The translations under genes were made by a program, and so were the position numbers. A DNA stretch of 64,000 nt from an uncultured Lachnospiraceae bacterium (GTDB lineage: Bacteria; Bacillota; Clostridia; Lachnospirales; Lachnospiraceae). Numbering within the stretch: position 1 is the stretch's first letter; the number at the start of each line of letters is the position of its first letter. This document shows positions 24,197-32,612 of the stretch, piece after piece. The stretch lies in NCBI GenBank assembly GCA_910583615.1, contig CAJTXP010000009.1, positions 1-64,000 on the forward strand, in the 5' to 3' direction. The notes beneath the pieces are model-generated. The model saw only the letters and a list, made by a program, of their open reading frames with translations, did not search any database and had not been told where the DNA came from.

Positions 24197-25594
24197 ATGA
24201 AGTATGATGTTATTATTATCGGAGCGGGCCCGGCGGGAATCTTCACGGCGCTGGAGCTGATCCGGAATAATTCCGGAAAAAAGATTCTGATGGTTGAAAA
24301 GGGAAAACCGGTGGATAAAAGGCACTGCCCGAAAGCGGAAACAGGAAAATGCATGAACTGCAAGCCGAACTGCATGATTACGACGGGCTTTTCCGGCGCA
24401 GGGGCTTTTTCAGACGGAAAGCTGAGCCTTTCCTGCGAGGTGGGCGGAGAGCTTCCGGCGCTGATCGGAGAGGAGTCTGCGCAGAATCTGATCGACTATA
24501 CCGACGGGATCTATCTGGAGTTCGGTGCGGATGAACATGTGGAAGGCGTCTATGAAGGCGAAGAGATCAATGAGATCAGAAAGCGCGCCATTCGGGCGGG
24601 ACTTCGTCTGGTCAACTGCCCGATCCGTCATCTGGGGACGGAAAAGGCACAGAAGCTTTACCTGAATATCCAGAACTATCTGTCGGAAAAAGGCGTGGAG
24701 ATGCTGTTCGGAACGGAATGTGAGAATATCGTTCTGGAAAAAGACGTGTGTACGGGCGTACGCATTATAACAAATGAGGGAGAGAAGGAACTGTCTGCAG
24801 AGGAGGTCGTCATAGCCACCGGGCGCCGGGGAGCGGACTGGCTGGAGAAGGTGTGCGAGGAAAACGGCATTGCTCACAGGCCGGGTACTGTGGACATCGG
24901 CGTCCGGGTAGAATGCAGGAATGAGATCATGGAGATGGTCAATAAAGTCCTTTATGAAGGAAAACTGATCGGTTATCCAAGACCCTGGAAAAATAAAGTC
25001 CGTACCTTCTGTCAGAATCCGGGCGGATTTGTAGCGCAGGAAAATTATGACAATGATCTTGCGGTCGTCAATGGGCACAGCTATAAAGATCTGAAAAGCG
25101 AAAATACCAATCTGTCCATTCTGGTCAGCCATAATTTTACGGAACCGTTCAACCAGCCTATTGCCTATGCGCAGAAGGTGGGGGAACTGACGAACATGCT
25201 GGGGGCGGGCCATATTATGGTGCAGCGGTATGGAGATATTCTGGACGGTAAGAGAACCTGGCCGAAAGAACTTTCGCATTCGAATGTGAAACCAACGCTG
25301 AAGGATGCGGTGGCAGGAGATATTACAGCTGCCATGCCGTACCGCGCCATGACGAACATCATCGAATTTATACGGATGATGGATGAAGTGGTTCCCGGCT
25401 TTGCCAGTGATGAGACGCTTTTATACAGCCCGGAACTGAAGTTTTATTCGAATAAGGTCAAGATGGATGAAGAACTGAATACGAACATCAGAGGCCTTCA
25501 CTGTCTTGGAGATTCCTCCGGCTGGACCAGAGGGCTGATGATGGCATCCGCCATGGGCGTGCTCATGGGACGAAAGCTGATGGAAAAACGGTAA
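24197..25594 (+). CDS. NAD(P)/FAD-dependent oxidoreductase (COG2509-like)
   Basis: A 465-residue flavoprotein. ATG 24197 has GGAG six bases before it. The dinucleotide-binding motif is IIGAGPAGIFTALEL at the N-terminus. A Cys cluster follows near residues 45-60 (CPKAETGKCMNCKPNC). A second FAD-contact motif IATGRRGADWL is central and GDSSGWTRGLMMASAMG is C-terminal. This matches the uncharacterised FAD-dependent dehydrogenases common in Clostridia. The reaction is unknown; the Cys cluster could hold a metal or Fe-S centre. It has its own strong promoter. Confidence 0.85.
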   Translation: MKYDVIIIGAGPAGIFTALELIRNNSGKKILMVEKGKPVDKRHCPKAETGKCMNCKPNCMITTGFSGAGAFSDGKLSLSCEVGGELPALIGEESAQNLIDYTDGIYLEFGADEHVEGVYEGEEINEIRKRAIRAGLRLVNCPIRHLGTEKAQKLYLNIQNYLSEKGVEMLFGTECENIVLEKDVCTGVRIITNEGEKELSAEEVVIATGRRGADWLEKVCEENGIAHRPGTVDIGVRVECRNEIMEMVNKVLYEGKLIGYPRPWKNKVRTFCQNPGGFVAQENYDNDLAVVNGHSYKDLKSENTNLSILVSHNFTEPFNQPIAYAQKVGELTNMLGAGHIMVQRYGDILDGKRTWPKELSHSNVKPTLKDAVAGDITAAMPYRAMTNIIEFIRMMDEVVPGFASDETLLYSPELKFYSNKVKMDEELNTNIRGLHCLGDSSGWTRGLMMASAMGVLMGRKLMEKR

Positions 25595-25601
25595 AAAACA
25601 G

Positions 25602-25630
25602 TTGCCCTGTCATCTGTATCACTTTATAAT
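25602..25630 (+). promoter_or_regulatory. sigma-A promoter of the cytidylate-kinase-like gene
   Basis: TTGCCC at 25602-25607, 17-base spacer, TATAAT at 25625-25630. It begins seven bases after the stop codon of the preceding gene and lies about 40 bases before the next start. Confidence 0.75.
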
Positions 25631-25671
25631 AGAGATATCTCGTAACAGACAAGAAAGCGGAGGATATGACC

Positions 25672-26262
25672 ATGAGAAAAATCATTACGATCGGCAGGGA
25701 ATTCGGTGCAGGCGGCGGAGAGATCGGTAAGCGTGTGGCGAAGGAACTGGGACTTCCTTATTATGACAAGGACATTATCCTGAAAACGGCAATGGCAAAC
25801 CGGAAGCTGAATCCGGAACAGGTTTTCAAGTGGGATGAGAAGGTGCCAAGCAGCTTTGGTTTTGCGCAGAGCCTGTTTGATTTTTATAACAAGCCGCTGG
25901 ATGAAGAACTGTGGAGAGCCCAGAAAGAGGCGATCCGCGGACTGGCGAACAAGGAGAGTTGTGTCATTGTCGGGAGGAACGGAGACTATATTTTAAGAGA
26001 GTTTGACCATTGTCTGAACGTATTCATCCATGCCGGATTTCAGTGGCGTGTCCGCAGAATGTCAGAGATGATGCCGGATACGCCCAGGGAACAGGTGGCA
26101 GCGGATGTCAAGGCTGCAGATAAGGCAAGAAAGAGGTACTGCGCATATTATACAGGCAAAAGCTATGGAGATTCCAGAAATTTTGATCTGACGCTGAATA
26201 CAGAAAAGCTTGGGATCGACCGGGCAGTGCAGCTGGTCCTGGCAGCGGCCGAAGAGGTTTGA
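25672..26262 (+). CDS. cytidylate kinase-like family protein
   Basis: A 196-residue protein. ATG 25672 is chosen because GGAGG lies eight bases upstream; ATG 25666 is only two bases from it. Residues 1-30 (ITIGREFGAGGGEIGKRVAK, then ELGLPYYDKDII) match the cytidylate-kinase-like family rather than Cmk proper. IVGRNGDYIL and YYTGKSYGDSRNFDL are also conserved. These P-loop-like proteins are assumed to be nucleotide kinases, but the substrate is not established. It is monocistronic and followed by two palindromic repeats. Confidence 0.85.
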   Translation: MRKIITIGREFGAGGGEIGKRVAKELGLPYYDKDIILKTAMANRKLNPEQVFKWDEKVPSSFGFAQSLFDFYNKPLDEELWRAQKEAIRGLANKESCVIVGRNGDYILREFDHCLNVFIHAGFQWRVRRMSEMMPDTPREQVAADVKAADKARKRYCAYYTGKSYGDSRNFDLTLNTEKLGIDRAVQLVLAAAEEV

Positions 26263-26265
26263 CAG

Positions 26266-26470
26266 GTGCTTTTCACGGGGTGGGCTCTGCGCCATGGGCC
26301 TCTGTGATCTGCGCTCGTATGGAGTGGATCGGACACCGAAGCCGTTTTGTCCGTCCCATTCGGACAGGTCTGTTCGCCTGTGACGGACAAAACGGCTCCA
26401 CTGTCCGCTTCAGTCCACACAGCGCTGCAGATTACAGAGGCCCATGGCGCAGCATCCCGTGAAAAGTTAC
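26266..26470. repeat. R1: 205-bp nested palindrome
   Basis: Ends CTTTTCACGGG (26269-26279) and CCCGTGAAAAG (26456-26466). Inside lie a perfect 19-bp inverted repeat (26287-26305 with 26434-26452) and a perfect 16-bp one (26340-26355 with 26382-26397), giving one very long imperfect hairpin. It starts four bases after a stop codon. The right part (CCACACAGCGCTGCAGA… CATCCCGTGAAAAG) resembles R5 at 53776-53868. There is no open frame inside. Confidence 0.8.
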
Positions 26471-26478
26471 GTTTGATA

Positions 26479-26569
26479 GTTACTTTTCATACGCCGGCCA
26501 GTGTTCAGCCTGGTGGAAGACTTATCTGTCCCCGGCGGGCGTTCGGACGGCGTGGGTGTGAAAAGTAAC
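26479..26569. repeat. R2: 91-bp palindrome-ended repeat
   Basis: GTTACTTTTCA (26479-26489) and its exact complement TGAAAAGTAAC (26559-26569) form the ends, extended by ACGCCG/CGGCGT. The left interior (GGCCAGTGTTCAGCCTGG) matches the inverted right ends of R3 and R4. It lies nine bases after R1, in the same gap. The gap 26263-26731 thus holds R1, R2, a promoter and a leader. Confidence 0.8.
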
Positions 26570-26607
26570 TTTGATAAGATACATGTATACAATTATACAG
26601 TTTTTTC

Positions 26608-26636
26608 TTGACAAGATGTGAAGAAAATTTTATACT
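26608..26636 (+). promoter_or_regulatory. sigma-A promoter of the amino-acid ABC operon
   Basis: TTGACA at 26608-26613, 17-base spacer, TATACT at 26631-26636. It lies 38 bases after the right end of repeat R2. Confidence 0.85.
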
Positions 26637-26652
26637 TATGCATGAGCATCAG

Positions 26653-26709
26653 AGGCGGTGTAGGAACATACATCGCCTTTATGTTTAAAATACCGGCAGG
26701 AGATGCCGG
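26653..26709 (+). promoter_or_regulatory. leader hairpins of the amino-acid ABC operon
   Basis: AGGCGGTGTA (26653-26662) pairs with TACATCGCCT (26669-26678) with one G-U pair, followed by TTATGTTT. CCGGCA (26693-26698) pairs with TGCCGG (26704-26709). The first could act as a weak attenuator. I recognise no known riboswitch. Confidence 0.4.
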
Positions 26710-26731
26710 AAGAAAAGGAGAGTACATATTT

Positions 26732-27589
26732 ATGAAAAAGTTACTTGTGATGTCTATGATCGCGTGCATGGCATTTTCAGCAACAGCATGCGGTTCAAAA
26801 GAAGAAACGCCGGCACAGGCGCCTGCAGAAGAGACAGAAGCGCCGTCGGAGGCAGAAACGCCGGCGGAAGGTGCTGATGATGCACAGGCGCCCGCAGAGG
26901 CTTCCGGCGACAAGACCTGGATCATTGCGATGGATACCGTGTTCCGTCCGTTTGAATTTACAGACGAGACAGGCGAATTTGTCGGCATTGATGTGGATGT
27001 CATGAAAGCAGTTGCAGAAGATCAGGGTTTCAGTTATGAGATCCAGAGCCTTGGCTGGGATGCGGCAGTGGCAGCCGTACAGGCAGGACAGGCGGACGGT
27101 CTGATTGCAGGCGCGTCCATTACGGATGAAAGAAAGGCATCCGGCTGGATCTTTTCTGATGGATATTATAATGCGACCCAGACGTTTGTTGTGCCCGCAG
27201 GCAGTGATATCAAAAGCTTCGAGGATCTGGCAGGAAAGAATGTGGCAGTAAAGAACGGTACTGCAGGCGCTGATTTTGCAGAGAGCCTGAAGGAAGAATA
27301 CGGCTTTACGACGACGGTATTTGAGGATTCACCGACGATGTATCAGGATGTCATCCTCGGCAACAGTGCGGCATGCGTAGAGGATACTCCGATCATGGCG
27401 GACTCCATCAAGGTGGGCGGACTGGCGCTGGAGATTCCGGAAGGCATGGAGAGCGACGGCGCTCCCTATGGCTTTGCGATCATGAATGAGGCAAACCAGG
27501 AGCTTCTTGACATGTTCAATGCAGGACTTGCAAATATCAGAGAAAACGGAACTTATGATGAGATTATCGCAAAGTACCTTGGTGAGTAA
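26732..27589 (+). CDS. amino-acid ABC transporter substrate-binding lipoprotein
   Basis: A 285-residue exported protein. The signal peptide ends in a lipobox (SATACGS, Cys at residue 20), followed by a Glu/Ala/Pro-rich linker of about 40 residues. The binding domain is family 3: FRPFEFTDETGEFVGIDVDV, GWDAAVAAVQAGQADGLIAG, then DLAGKNVAVKNGT. Such proteins bind polar amino acids such as glutamine, cystine or arginine; the ligand is not predictable here. It heads a three-gene operon with permease and ATPase. Confidence 0.92.
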   Translation: MKKLLVMSMIACMAFSATACGSKEETPAQAPAEETEAPSEAETPAEGADDAQAPAEASGDKTWIIAMDTVFRPFEFTDETGEFVGIDVDVMKAVAEDQGFSYEIQSLGWDAAVAAVQAGQADGLIAGASITDERKASGWIFSDGYYNATQTFVVPAGSDIKSFEDLAGKNVAVKNGTAGADFAESLKEEYGFTTTVFEDSPTMYQDVILGNSAACVEDTPIMADSIKVGGLALEIPEGMESDGAPYGFAIMNEANQELLDMFNAGLANIRENGTYDEIIAKYLGE

Positions 27590-27632
27590 TCTTTTTTAAG
27601 ATACGGCTTTTAAAGTAAGGAGAACCTGACTT

Positions 27633-28301
27633 ATGATTTCTATCGTTCAAGTATATGGCAGCATGCTGCTTACGGCACTTGGAAGGACGCTTCTGATGAC
27701 TGTGCTTTCCCTGGTATTTGCCATGGTGATCGGTATGGTCTTCGGACTTATGAATGTGGGGCACAACCGGATCCTGAACTGCATCGGCACTGTTTATGTG
27801 GATGCGGTCCGGGGCGTTCCTCTGATCGTACTGGCATATTTTATCTATTTTGGAGTGCCTGCAGGGGTGCAGGGGCTTGGTTTTGCCGGTTTTCGACTGA
27901 GCGGGTTTCAGGCAGGCTTTATTGCCCTTTCCATGAACTGCGGCGCATATATGGCGGAGATCATAAGAGCAGGTATTGAAAGCGTGGATCGGGGACAGAT
28001 GGAGGCAGGCAGGAGCCTGGGGCTTTCCTACGGCGCCTGCATGGCTCTGATCGTCGTACCTCAGGCCGTCCGTACCATGATTCCCTCTATTATCAATCAG
28101 TTTATCATCACACTGAAGGATACGTCCATTCTGTCGGTGATTGGTTTTCCGGAGCTTACCAATGTGGGAAAAACCATTATGGGCAATACTTTTAAAAATC
28201 TGCAGACCTGGGCTATCATCGGTATTATGTATATGATCGTGATCACTACGTTGAGTAAAATCGCAAAACGGATCGAGAGGAGGGTGAATCGTGGCAGATA
28301 G
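27633..28301 (+). CDS. amino-acid ABC transporter permease
   Basis: A 222-residue HisM/GlnP-type membrane subunit with about five hydrophobic segments. The cytoplasmic EAA loop reads EAGRSLGLSYGACMALIVVP, which docks on the ATPase. An earlier VRGVPLIVLAYFIYFG segment is also typical. It lies 43 bases after the binding-protein gene and overlaps the ATPase gene by 11 bases. Polar amino-acid permeases of this type usually form homodimers when only one is encoded, as here. Confidence 0.92.
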   Translation: MISIVQVYGSMLLTALGRTLLMTVLSLVFAMVIGMVFGLMNVGHNRILNCIGTVYVDAVRGVPLIVLAYFIYFGVPAGVQGLGFAGFRLSGFQAGFIALSMNCGAYMAEIIRAGIESVDRGQMEAGRSLGLSYGACMALIVVPQAVRTMIPSIINQFIITLKDTSILSVIGFPELTNVGKTIMGNTFKNLQTWAIIGIMYMIVITTLSKIAKRIERRVNRGR

Positions 28302-29058
28302 ACGGCATCATACGGAGACGTCGTATGGCTCCGGCAAGATCCATGTAACGAATCTGAAGAAAAATTTCGGAAAGCTTGAAGTCTTAAAAGACATTAATCT
28401 GGATGTCACAGAAGGCGAAGTGGTCGTGCTTCTCGGTCCTTCCGGGAGCGGAAAATCTACACTGCTCCGCTGCCTGAATCAGCTGGAGACGGCGACTGCA
28501 GGGCAGATTATGGTCGATGGACATCAAGTGACCGACCGGCATACAGATATCAATAAAGTGCGGGAAAAGATCGGTATGGTGTTCCAGCATTTTAATCTGT
28601 TTAATCATCTGACCGTGATGGACAACATGACCCTTGCGCCGGTACATCTGAAGCTGATGTCGAAGGAGGAGGCAAGGCACCGTGCAGAACAGCTGCTCAA
28701 AAGGGTGGGGCTTGAGGACAAGGCACAGGCCTATCCGAGTCAGCTGTCCGGCGGGCAGAAGCAGCGCGTGGCAATTGCGCGCGCGCTTGCCATGAAGCCG
28801 GATATCATGCTTTTTGATGAGCCTACCAGCGCGCTGGATCCGGAGATGGTCGGAGAGGTTCTTGCAGTCATGAAGGAGCTGGCGTCCGAGGGAATGACCA
28901 TGGTAGTCGTTACGCATGAGATTGGATTTGCCCGTGAAGTGGCGGATCGGGTGATATTCATGGAAGGCGGTTATATTGTGGAACAGGGTACGCCGGATGA
29001 AGTGATACTGCATCCGAAGAAGAAGCGGACCATTGATTTTTTAAGCAAGGTTTTATAG
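28291..29058 (+). CDS. amino-acid ABC transporter ATP-binding protein
   Basis: A 255-residue GlnQ-type ATPase. GTG 28291 follows GAGGAGGGTG and overlaps the permease stop. Walker A GPSGSGKST, Q-loop MVFQHFNLFNHLT, signature LSGGQKQRVAIARAL, Walker B IMLFDEPTSALD and switch VVTHEIGFA are all intact. A 14-residue hydrophilic N-terminal extension precedes the usual start and may be an artefact of start choice. It completes the operon begun at 26732. Confidence 0.93.
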   Translation: MADRRHHTETSYGSGKIHVTNLKKNFGKLEVLKDINLDVTEGEVVVLLGPSGSGKSTLLRCLNQLETATAGQIMVDGHQVTDRHTDINKVREKIGMVFQHFNLFNHLTVMDNMTLAPVHLKLMSKEEARHRAEQLLKRVGLEDKAQAYPSQLSGGQKQRVAIARALAMKPDIMLFDEPTSALDPEMVGEVLAVMKELASEGMTMVVVTHEIGFAREVADRVIFMEGGYIVEQGTPDEVILHPKKKRTIDFLSKVL

Positions 29059-29072
29059 GAAATGTATGTGTA

Positions 29073-29157
29073 GCAGAGAAGCTGCAGCATGCGGTTTTGT
29101 CCCAGCGGCCGGTTTCACCGGCCACCGGGACGGCCTGGTATGCTGTAGCTTTTCTGC
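29073..29157 (+). ncRNA. long stem-loop after the amino-acid ABC operon
   Basis: Twenty bases at 29073-29092 pair without a gap with 29138-29157. Three positions are G-U pairs in plus-strand RNA and would be A-C mismatches in minus-strand RNA. Inside are GTCCC/GGGAC (29099-29103/29127-29131) and GGCCGG/CCGGCC (29107-29112/29118-29123). It is a strong terminator-like or 3'-end stabilising structure, but no clear U-run follows. A small RNA is possible. Confidence 0.5.
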
Positions 29158-29289
29158 CGTCTGGATGCATATGTTTTCTGTATGTTGTAGATACAACAGG
29201 ACAGCGGTTCAGAAAGCTTACCGGAAATTCTGCTAAAAATGCATATGCCGTGGAGTTTTAAGTTATCTTATCACAGAGGTGTAAGATAC

Positions 29290-29517
29290 GTGTACAGGCA
29301 TATAAGAGATTTGCGGGAAGATCATGATTTAAAACAGTGGCAGATGGCGCATCATCTGGGATGCAGCCAGAGGACATACAGTGATTATGAAAATGGAAAG
29401 ACACGCGTCCCTCCGGATGTTCTGATTGAACTTTCCAGATTTTATGGAACAAGTGTGGATTACCTTCTGGATTTGACAGACGAAAAGACACCCTATCCGA
29501 GAATCGGTGAAAAATAA
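29290..29517 (+). CDS. small XRE-family transcriptional regulator
   Basis: A 75-residue DNA-binding protein. GTG 29290 is chosen because GAGGTG lies about nine bases before it and the protein then starts directly with the helix-turn-helix; a longer frame from ATG 29239 has no site. The HTH reads LKQWQMAHHLGCSQRTYSDY, then ENGKTRVPPDVLIELSRFYG and YLLDLTD, the common clostridial pattern. It stands alone between a stem-loop and a terminator. Targets are unknown. Confidence 0.8.
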   Translation: MYRHIRDLREDHDLKQWQMAHHLGCSQRTYSDYENGKTRVPPDVLIELSRFYGTSVDYLLDLTDEKTPYPRIGEK

Positions 29518-29554
29518 AGGCGTTCACGAAAAGTGGGCGCTTTTATTGTTTTTT
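29513..29554 (+). terminator. intrinsic terminator of the XRE gene
   Basis: AATAAAGGCG (29513-29522) pairs with CGCTTTTATT (29538-29547), with a further CAC/GTG stem inside, followed by a T-rich tract to 29554. It begins inside the last codons of the gene. Confidence 0.85.
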
Positions 29555-29559
29555 CCTGC

Positions 29560-29618
29560 GTTACTTTTCACATGTCTGCCCCCGCCAGGCTGAACACCGG
29601 CCGACGTGTGAAAAGTTG
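29560..29618. repeat. R3: 59-bp short repeat copy
   Basis: Left end GTTACTTTTCACA (29560-29572), right end TGTGAAAAGTTG (29607-29618). The interior CCAGGCTGAACACCGGCC is the reverse complement of the R2 interior and matches the right part of R4. The right end touches the -35 box of the next promoter. It is the shortest copy in the window. Confidence 0.75.
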
Positions 29619-29647
29619 TTGACTTTTTTGCTTTAAAGCGATATAAT
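29619..29647 (+). promoter_or_regulatory. sigma-A promoter of the TrpX-type ABC operon
   Basis: TTGACT at 29619-29624, 17-base spacer, TATAAT at 29642-29647. The -35 box follows immediately after the terminal repeat of R3. Confidence 0.88.
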
Positions 29648-29705
29648 CGAAAAAGCTATTGAGAAATAGCAAATTTTTAGATACAAGGATAATGGAGGAA
29701 AAGAC

Positions 29706-30761
29706 ATGAAAAAGATTTTGGCTCTTGCCATGGCAATGACCATGGGACTTGGTCTGGTAGCCTGCGGAGGCGGCGACAGTTCTGCAGATGCAGCTGCGGA
29801 TACACCCGCTCAGGACACGGTTGAGGCAGGCGATGCGGCGGCGGACGCGGAAGCGCCTGAGGAGACTCCTTCTGCAGGGGCAGAGAGTTATACAGTAGGA
29901 ATCTGCCAGCTGGTGCAGCATGAGGCTCTGGATGCAGCTACACAGGGATTTAAGGACGCTCTGACTGAGGAGCTTGGCGATGCAGTGGTTTTTGATGAGC
30001 AGAATGCACAGAATGATTCCAATACCTGTTCCACGATTATCAATGGATTTGTGTCCAGTGATGTGGATCTGATACTTGCCAATGCGACGCCGGCGCTTCA
30101 GGCGGCTCAGGCGGGAACGAATGAGATTCCGATTCTCGGTACATCTGTAACAGAATATGGCGTAGCTCTGGGAATTGAAGGATTTGACGGAACGGTAGGA
30201 GGCAATATCTCCGGTACCTCAGATCTGGCTCCGTTGACCGAGCAGGCGGCAATGCTTCAGGAACTGTTTCCGGATGCTGAAAATGTCGGCCTGATTTACT
30301 GTACGGCAGAAGCGAATTCTCAGTATCAGGTAGATGAGGTGCAGAAGGCGCTTGAGGGTATGGGTTATACCTGTAAGCAGTACGGATTTTCAGATTCCAA
30401 TGACCTGTCTTCTGTAGCAACGACTGCAGTCTCTGAGAACGAAGTGCTTTATGTTCCTACAGACAATACAGCAGCGTCAAATGCAGAGCTTCTGAATAAT
30501 ATAGCACAGCCTGCAAAGGTTCCGATCATTGCCGGTGAGGAAGGTATCTGCGCAGGATGCGGCGTTGCAACCCTGTCCATCAGTTACTATGACCTGGGCG
30601 TGGGAACCGGCAGGATGGCTGCAAAGATTCTGACGGGTGAGTCTGACATCTCCACCATGCCGATTGAATACGCTCCGCAGTTTACGAAAAAGTATAATGC
30701 AGAACTTTGTGATGCGCTTGGCATCACAGTTCCGGATGACTATGTTGCAATCGGAGAGTAG
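29706..30761 (+). CDS. TrpX/YtjA-type ABC substrate-binding lipoprotein
   Basis: A 351-residue exported protein with signal peptide and lipobox (GLVACGGG, Cys at residue 20), then a 40-residue acidic Ala/Asp/Glu linker. The binding domain belongs to the COG2984 family (QLVQHEALDAATQGFKDAL, AENVGLIYCTAEANSQYQVD, YVPTDNTAASN). Streptococcal TrpX-type systems are linked to tryptophan; other members may carry different ligands. It heads an operon with the permease and ATPase that follow. Confidence 0.9.
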   Translation: MKKILALAMAMTMGLGLVACGGGDSSADAAADTPAQDTVEAGDAAADAEAPEETPSAGAESYTVGICQLVQHEALDAATQGFKDALTEELGDAVVFDEQNAQNDSNTCSTIINGFVSSDVDLILANATPALQAAQAGTNEIPILGTSVTEYGVALGIEGFDGTVGGNISGTSDLAPLTEQAAMLQELFPDAENVGLIYCTAEANSQYQVDEVQKALEGMGYTCKQYGFSDSNDLSSVATTAVSENEVLYVPTDNTAASNAELLNNIAQPAKVPIIAGEEGICAGCGVATLSISYYDLGVGTGRMAAKILTGESDISTMPIEYAPQFTKKYNAELCDALGITVPDDYVAIGE

Positions 30762-30797
30762 GCCGAAGACTGCAGGATAAAATGAATCTGAAGACGG

Positions 30798-30835
30798 CAG
30801 CGAGACTGGATCAATCCTCTCTCGCTGTTGTTGTT
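30798..30835 (+). terminator. weak stem-loop between binding-protein and permease genes
   Basis: CAGCGAGA (30798-30805) pairs with TCTCGCTG (30820-30827), followed by TTGTTGTT. Such loops after a binding-protein gene usually reduce, but do not abolish, transcription into the permease. Confidence 0.55.
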
Positions 30836-30872
30836 AAATATATGAGGATGATTTTACTGAGGTGATGAGAAA

Positions 30873-31790
30873 ATGAATATTATGAATCTGATCAATGCCC
30901 TGCCGGGAGCTGTGGCGCAGGGTTTAATCTGGGGAATTATGGCAATCGGTGTCTACATCACCTTCCGTATCCTGGATATTGCAGATTTGACCGTGGACGG
31001 TACGCTCTGCACGGGAGGCGCAGTCTGCATCATGATGATGCAGAGCGGACAGAATGTGTGGGTATCCATGGCGATTGCCCTGCTTGCAGGCATGCTTGCC
31101 GGTATGGTAACAGGCCTGTTGCATACTTTTATGGGAATTCCGGCGATTCTTGCCGGCATCCTGACACAGCTTGGACTGTATTCTGTGAATCTGAAAATAA
31201 TGGGAAAGGCAAACCAGGCCATCAACGTGGATAAATTTGATCTGCTGGTTTCTCTCCGTTATATCAAAGGGGTCCCTTTCTATAAAAACACGATTCTGGT
31301 TGTAGCATTGATGATTCTGGTTCTGATCATATTTCTGTACTGGTTTTTCGGGACGGAACTCGGCTGTTCCCTTCGCGCTACCGGCTGTAATGACAGGATG
31401 GCAAGAGCGCAGGGGATCAATACGGATTTTAACCGGGTTCTTGGACTGATGATCTCCAATGGACTGGTAGCGCTTTCCGGCGCCCTGCTGGGACAGTATC
31501 AGGGGTTTGCCGATGTGAATATGGGGCGCGGAGCCATTGTGATTGGCCTGGCGGCAGTTATCATTGGAGAGGCGGTTTTTGGAAAGATTTTCCGTAATTT
31601 TGGTTTCCGGCTGCTTGCGGTTGCTCTTGGATCCATTATTTACTATTTTGTACTGCAGATCGTGATCTGGCTGGGCATTGATACGGATCTTCTGAAACTG
31701 CTGTCTGCAGCGGTTGTGGCAGTTTTCCTTGCAGTTCCTGCGTGGAAGAGCAGGTATTTTTCAAAGCCGGCCGTCAGGGGAGGTGTGTAA
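30873..31790 (+). CDS. TrpY-type ABC transporter permease
   Basis: A 305-residue permease of the branched-chain/COG4120 type with about eight hydrophobic segments. Features include WGIMAIGVYITFRILDIADL near the start and the RATGCNDRMARAQGI cytoplasmic loop that meets the ATPase. A ribosome site GAGGTGATGAG precedes ATG 30873. It ends one base before the ATPase start codon. It belongs with the binding protein at 29706. Confidence 0.9.
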   Translation: MNIMNLINALPGAVAQGLIWGIMAIGVYITFRILDIADLTVDGTLCTGGAVCIMMMQSGQNVWVSMAIALLAGMLAGMVTGLLHTFMGIPAILAGILTQLGLYSVNLKIMGKANQAINVDKFDLLVSLRYIKGVPFYKNTILVVALMILVLIIFLYWFFGTELGCSLRATGCNDRMARAQGINTDFNRVLGLMISNGLVALSGALLGQYQGFADVNMGRGAIVIGLAAVIIGEAVFGKIFRNFGFRLLAVALGSIIYYFVLQIVIWLGIDTDLLKLLSAAVVAVFLAVPAWKSRYFSKPAVRGGV

Positions 31791-31791
31791 A

Positions 31792-32586
31792 ATGCTGGAG
31801 ATCAGAAATATTTCCAAAACGTTCAATCCAGGGACGGTAAATGAAAAACGGGCTCTTAAAAATATAAATCTGATTCTGGAGGACGGTGATTTCGTTACAG
31901 TCATCGGCGGCAACGGAGCCGGCAAGTCTACGATGCTCAATGCCATTGCAGGGGTATGGCCGGTCGACCAGGGCCATATTCTCATAGACGGACAGGATGT
32001 AACGAAGCTGCCGGAATATAAGCGTGCGGCATTTCTTGGACGCGTGTTTCAGGATCCCATGAACGGGACGGCAGCCACCATGGGCATTGAGGAAAATCTG
32101 GCGCTGGCGCTTCGACGGGGACAGAGCAGAACTTTGAGGTCCGGAATCAAAAATAATGAACGGGAAGTATACAGGAGGCTTCTTTCCACTCTTGGTCTTG
32201 GCCTGGAGGATCGTCTGACATCCAAGGTCGGCCTGCTCTCCGGCGGGCAGAGACAGGCGCTGACTCTTTTAATGGCCACCCTGAAAAAACCGAAACTTCT
32301 TTTGCTGGATGAACATACAGCAGCTCTGGACCCGAAAACGGCGGCCAAGGTACTGGAGACGACGGATCTGATCGTGAACCGGGACAAACTGACTACTCTG
32401 ATGATTACGCATAATATGAAAGATGCGATTGTACATGGAAACCGCCTGATTATGATGATGGATGGAAATATTATCCTGGATATCCGCGGAGAAGAGAAGA
32501 AAAATCTGACCGTGGAAGATCTGCTTCATAAATTTGAAGAGGTCAGTGGAGAAGAATTTACAAGTGATAAGGCGATATTAGGTTAG
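31792..32586 (+). CDS. TrpZ-type ABC transporter ATP-binding protein
   Basis: A 264-residue ATPase of the COG1101 type. ATG 31792 follows GGGGAGGTG and directly abuts the permease stop. Walker A GGNGAGKSTM, signature LSGGQRQALTLL, Walker B LLLLDEHTAALD and switch TLMITHNMKDA are intact. DEHTAALD, with His in place of the usual Pro after the catalytic Glu, is characteristic of this branch rather than a mutation. It is the last gene of the operon. Confidence 0.92.
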   Translation: MLEIRNISKTFNPGTVNEKRALKNINLILEDGDFVTVIGGNGAGKSTMLNAIAGVWPVDQGHILIDGQDVTKLPEYKRAAFLGRVFQDPMNGTAATMGIEENLALALRRGQSRTLRSGIKNNEREVYRRLLSTLGLGLEDRLTSKVGLLSGGQRQALTLLMATLKKPKLLLLDEHTAALDPKTAAKVLETTDLIVNRDKLTTLMITHNMKDAIVHGNRLIMMMDGNIILDIRGEEKKNLTVEDLLHKFEEVSGEEFTSDKAILG

Positions 32587-32612
32587 TGAGGGTTTCCTGT
32601 GTAAAAACACGA

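Noticed and set aside
26263..26731. CRISPR array or phage attachment site in the repeat-rich gap
   Set aside because: The repeats are palindromes of different lengths without regular spacers, and no cas, integrase or phage gene is present in the window.
30953..31225. 90-codon minus-strand frame in the permease gene
   Set aside because: It is fully inside the TrpY-type permease gene and has no start signal.
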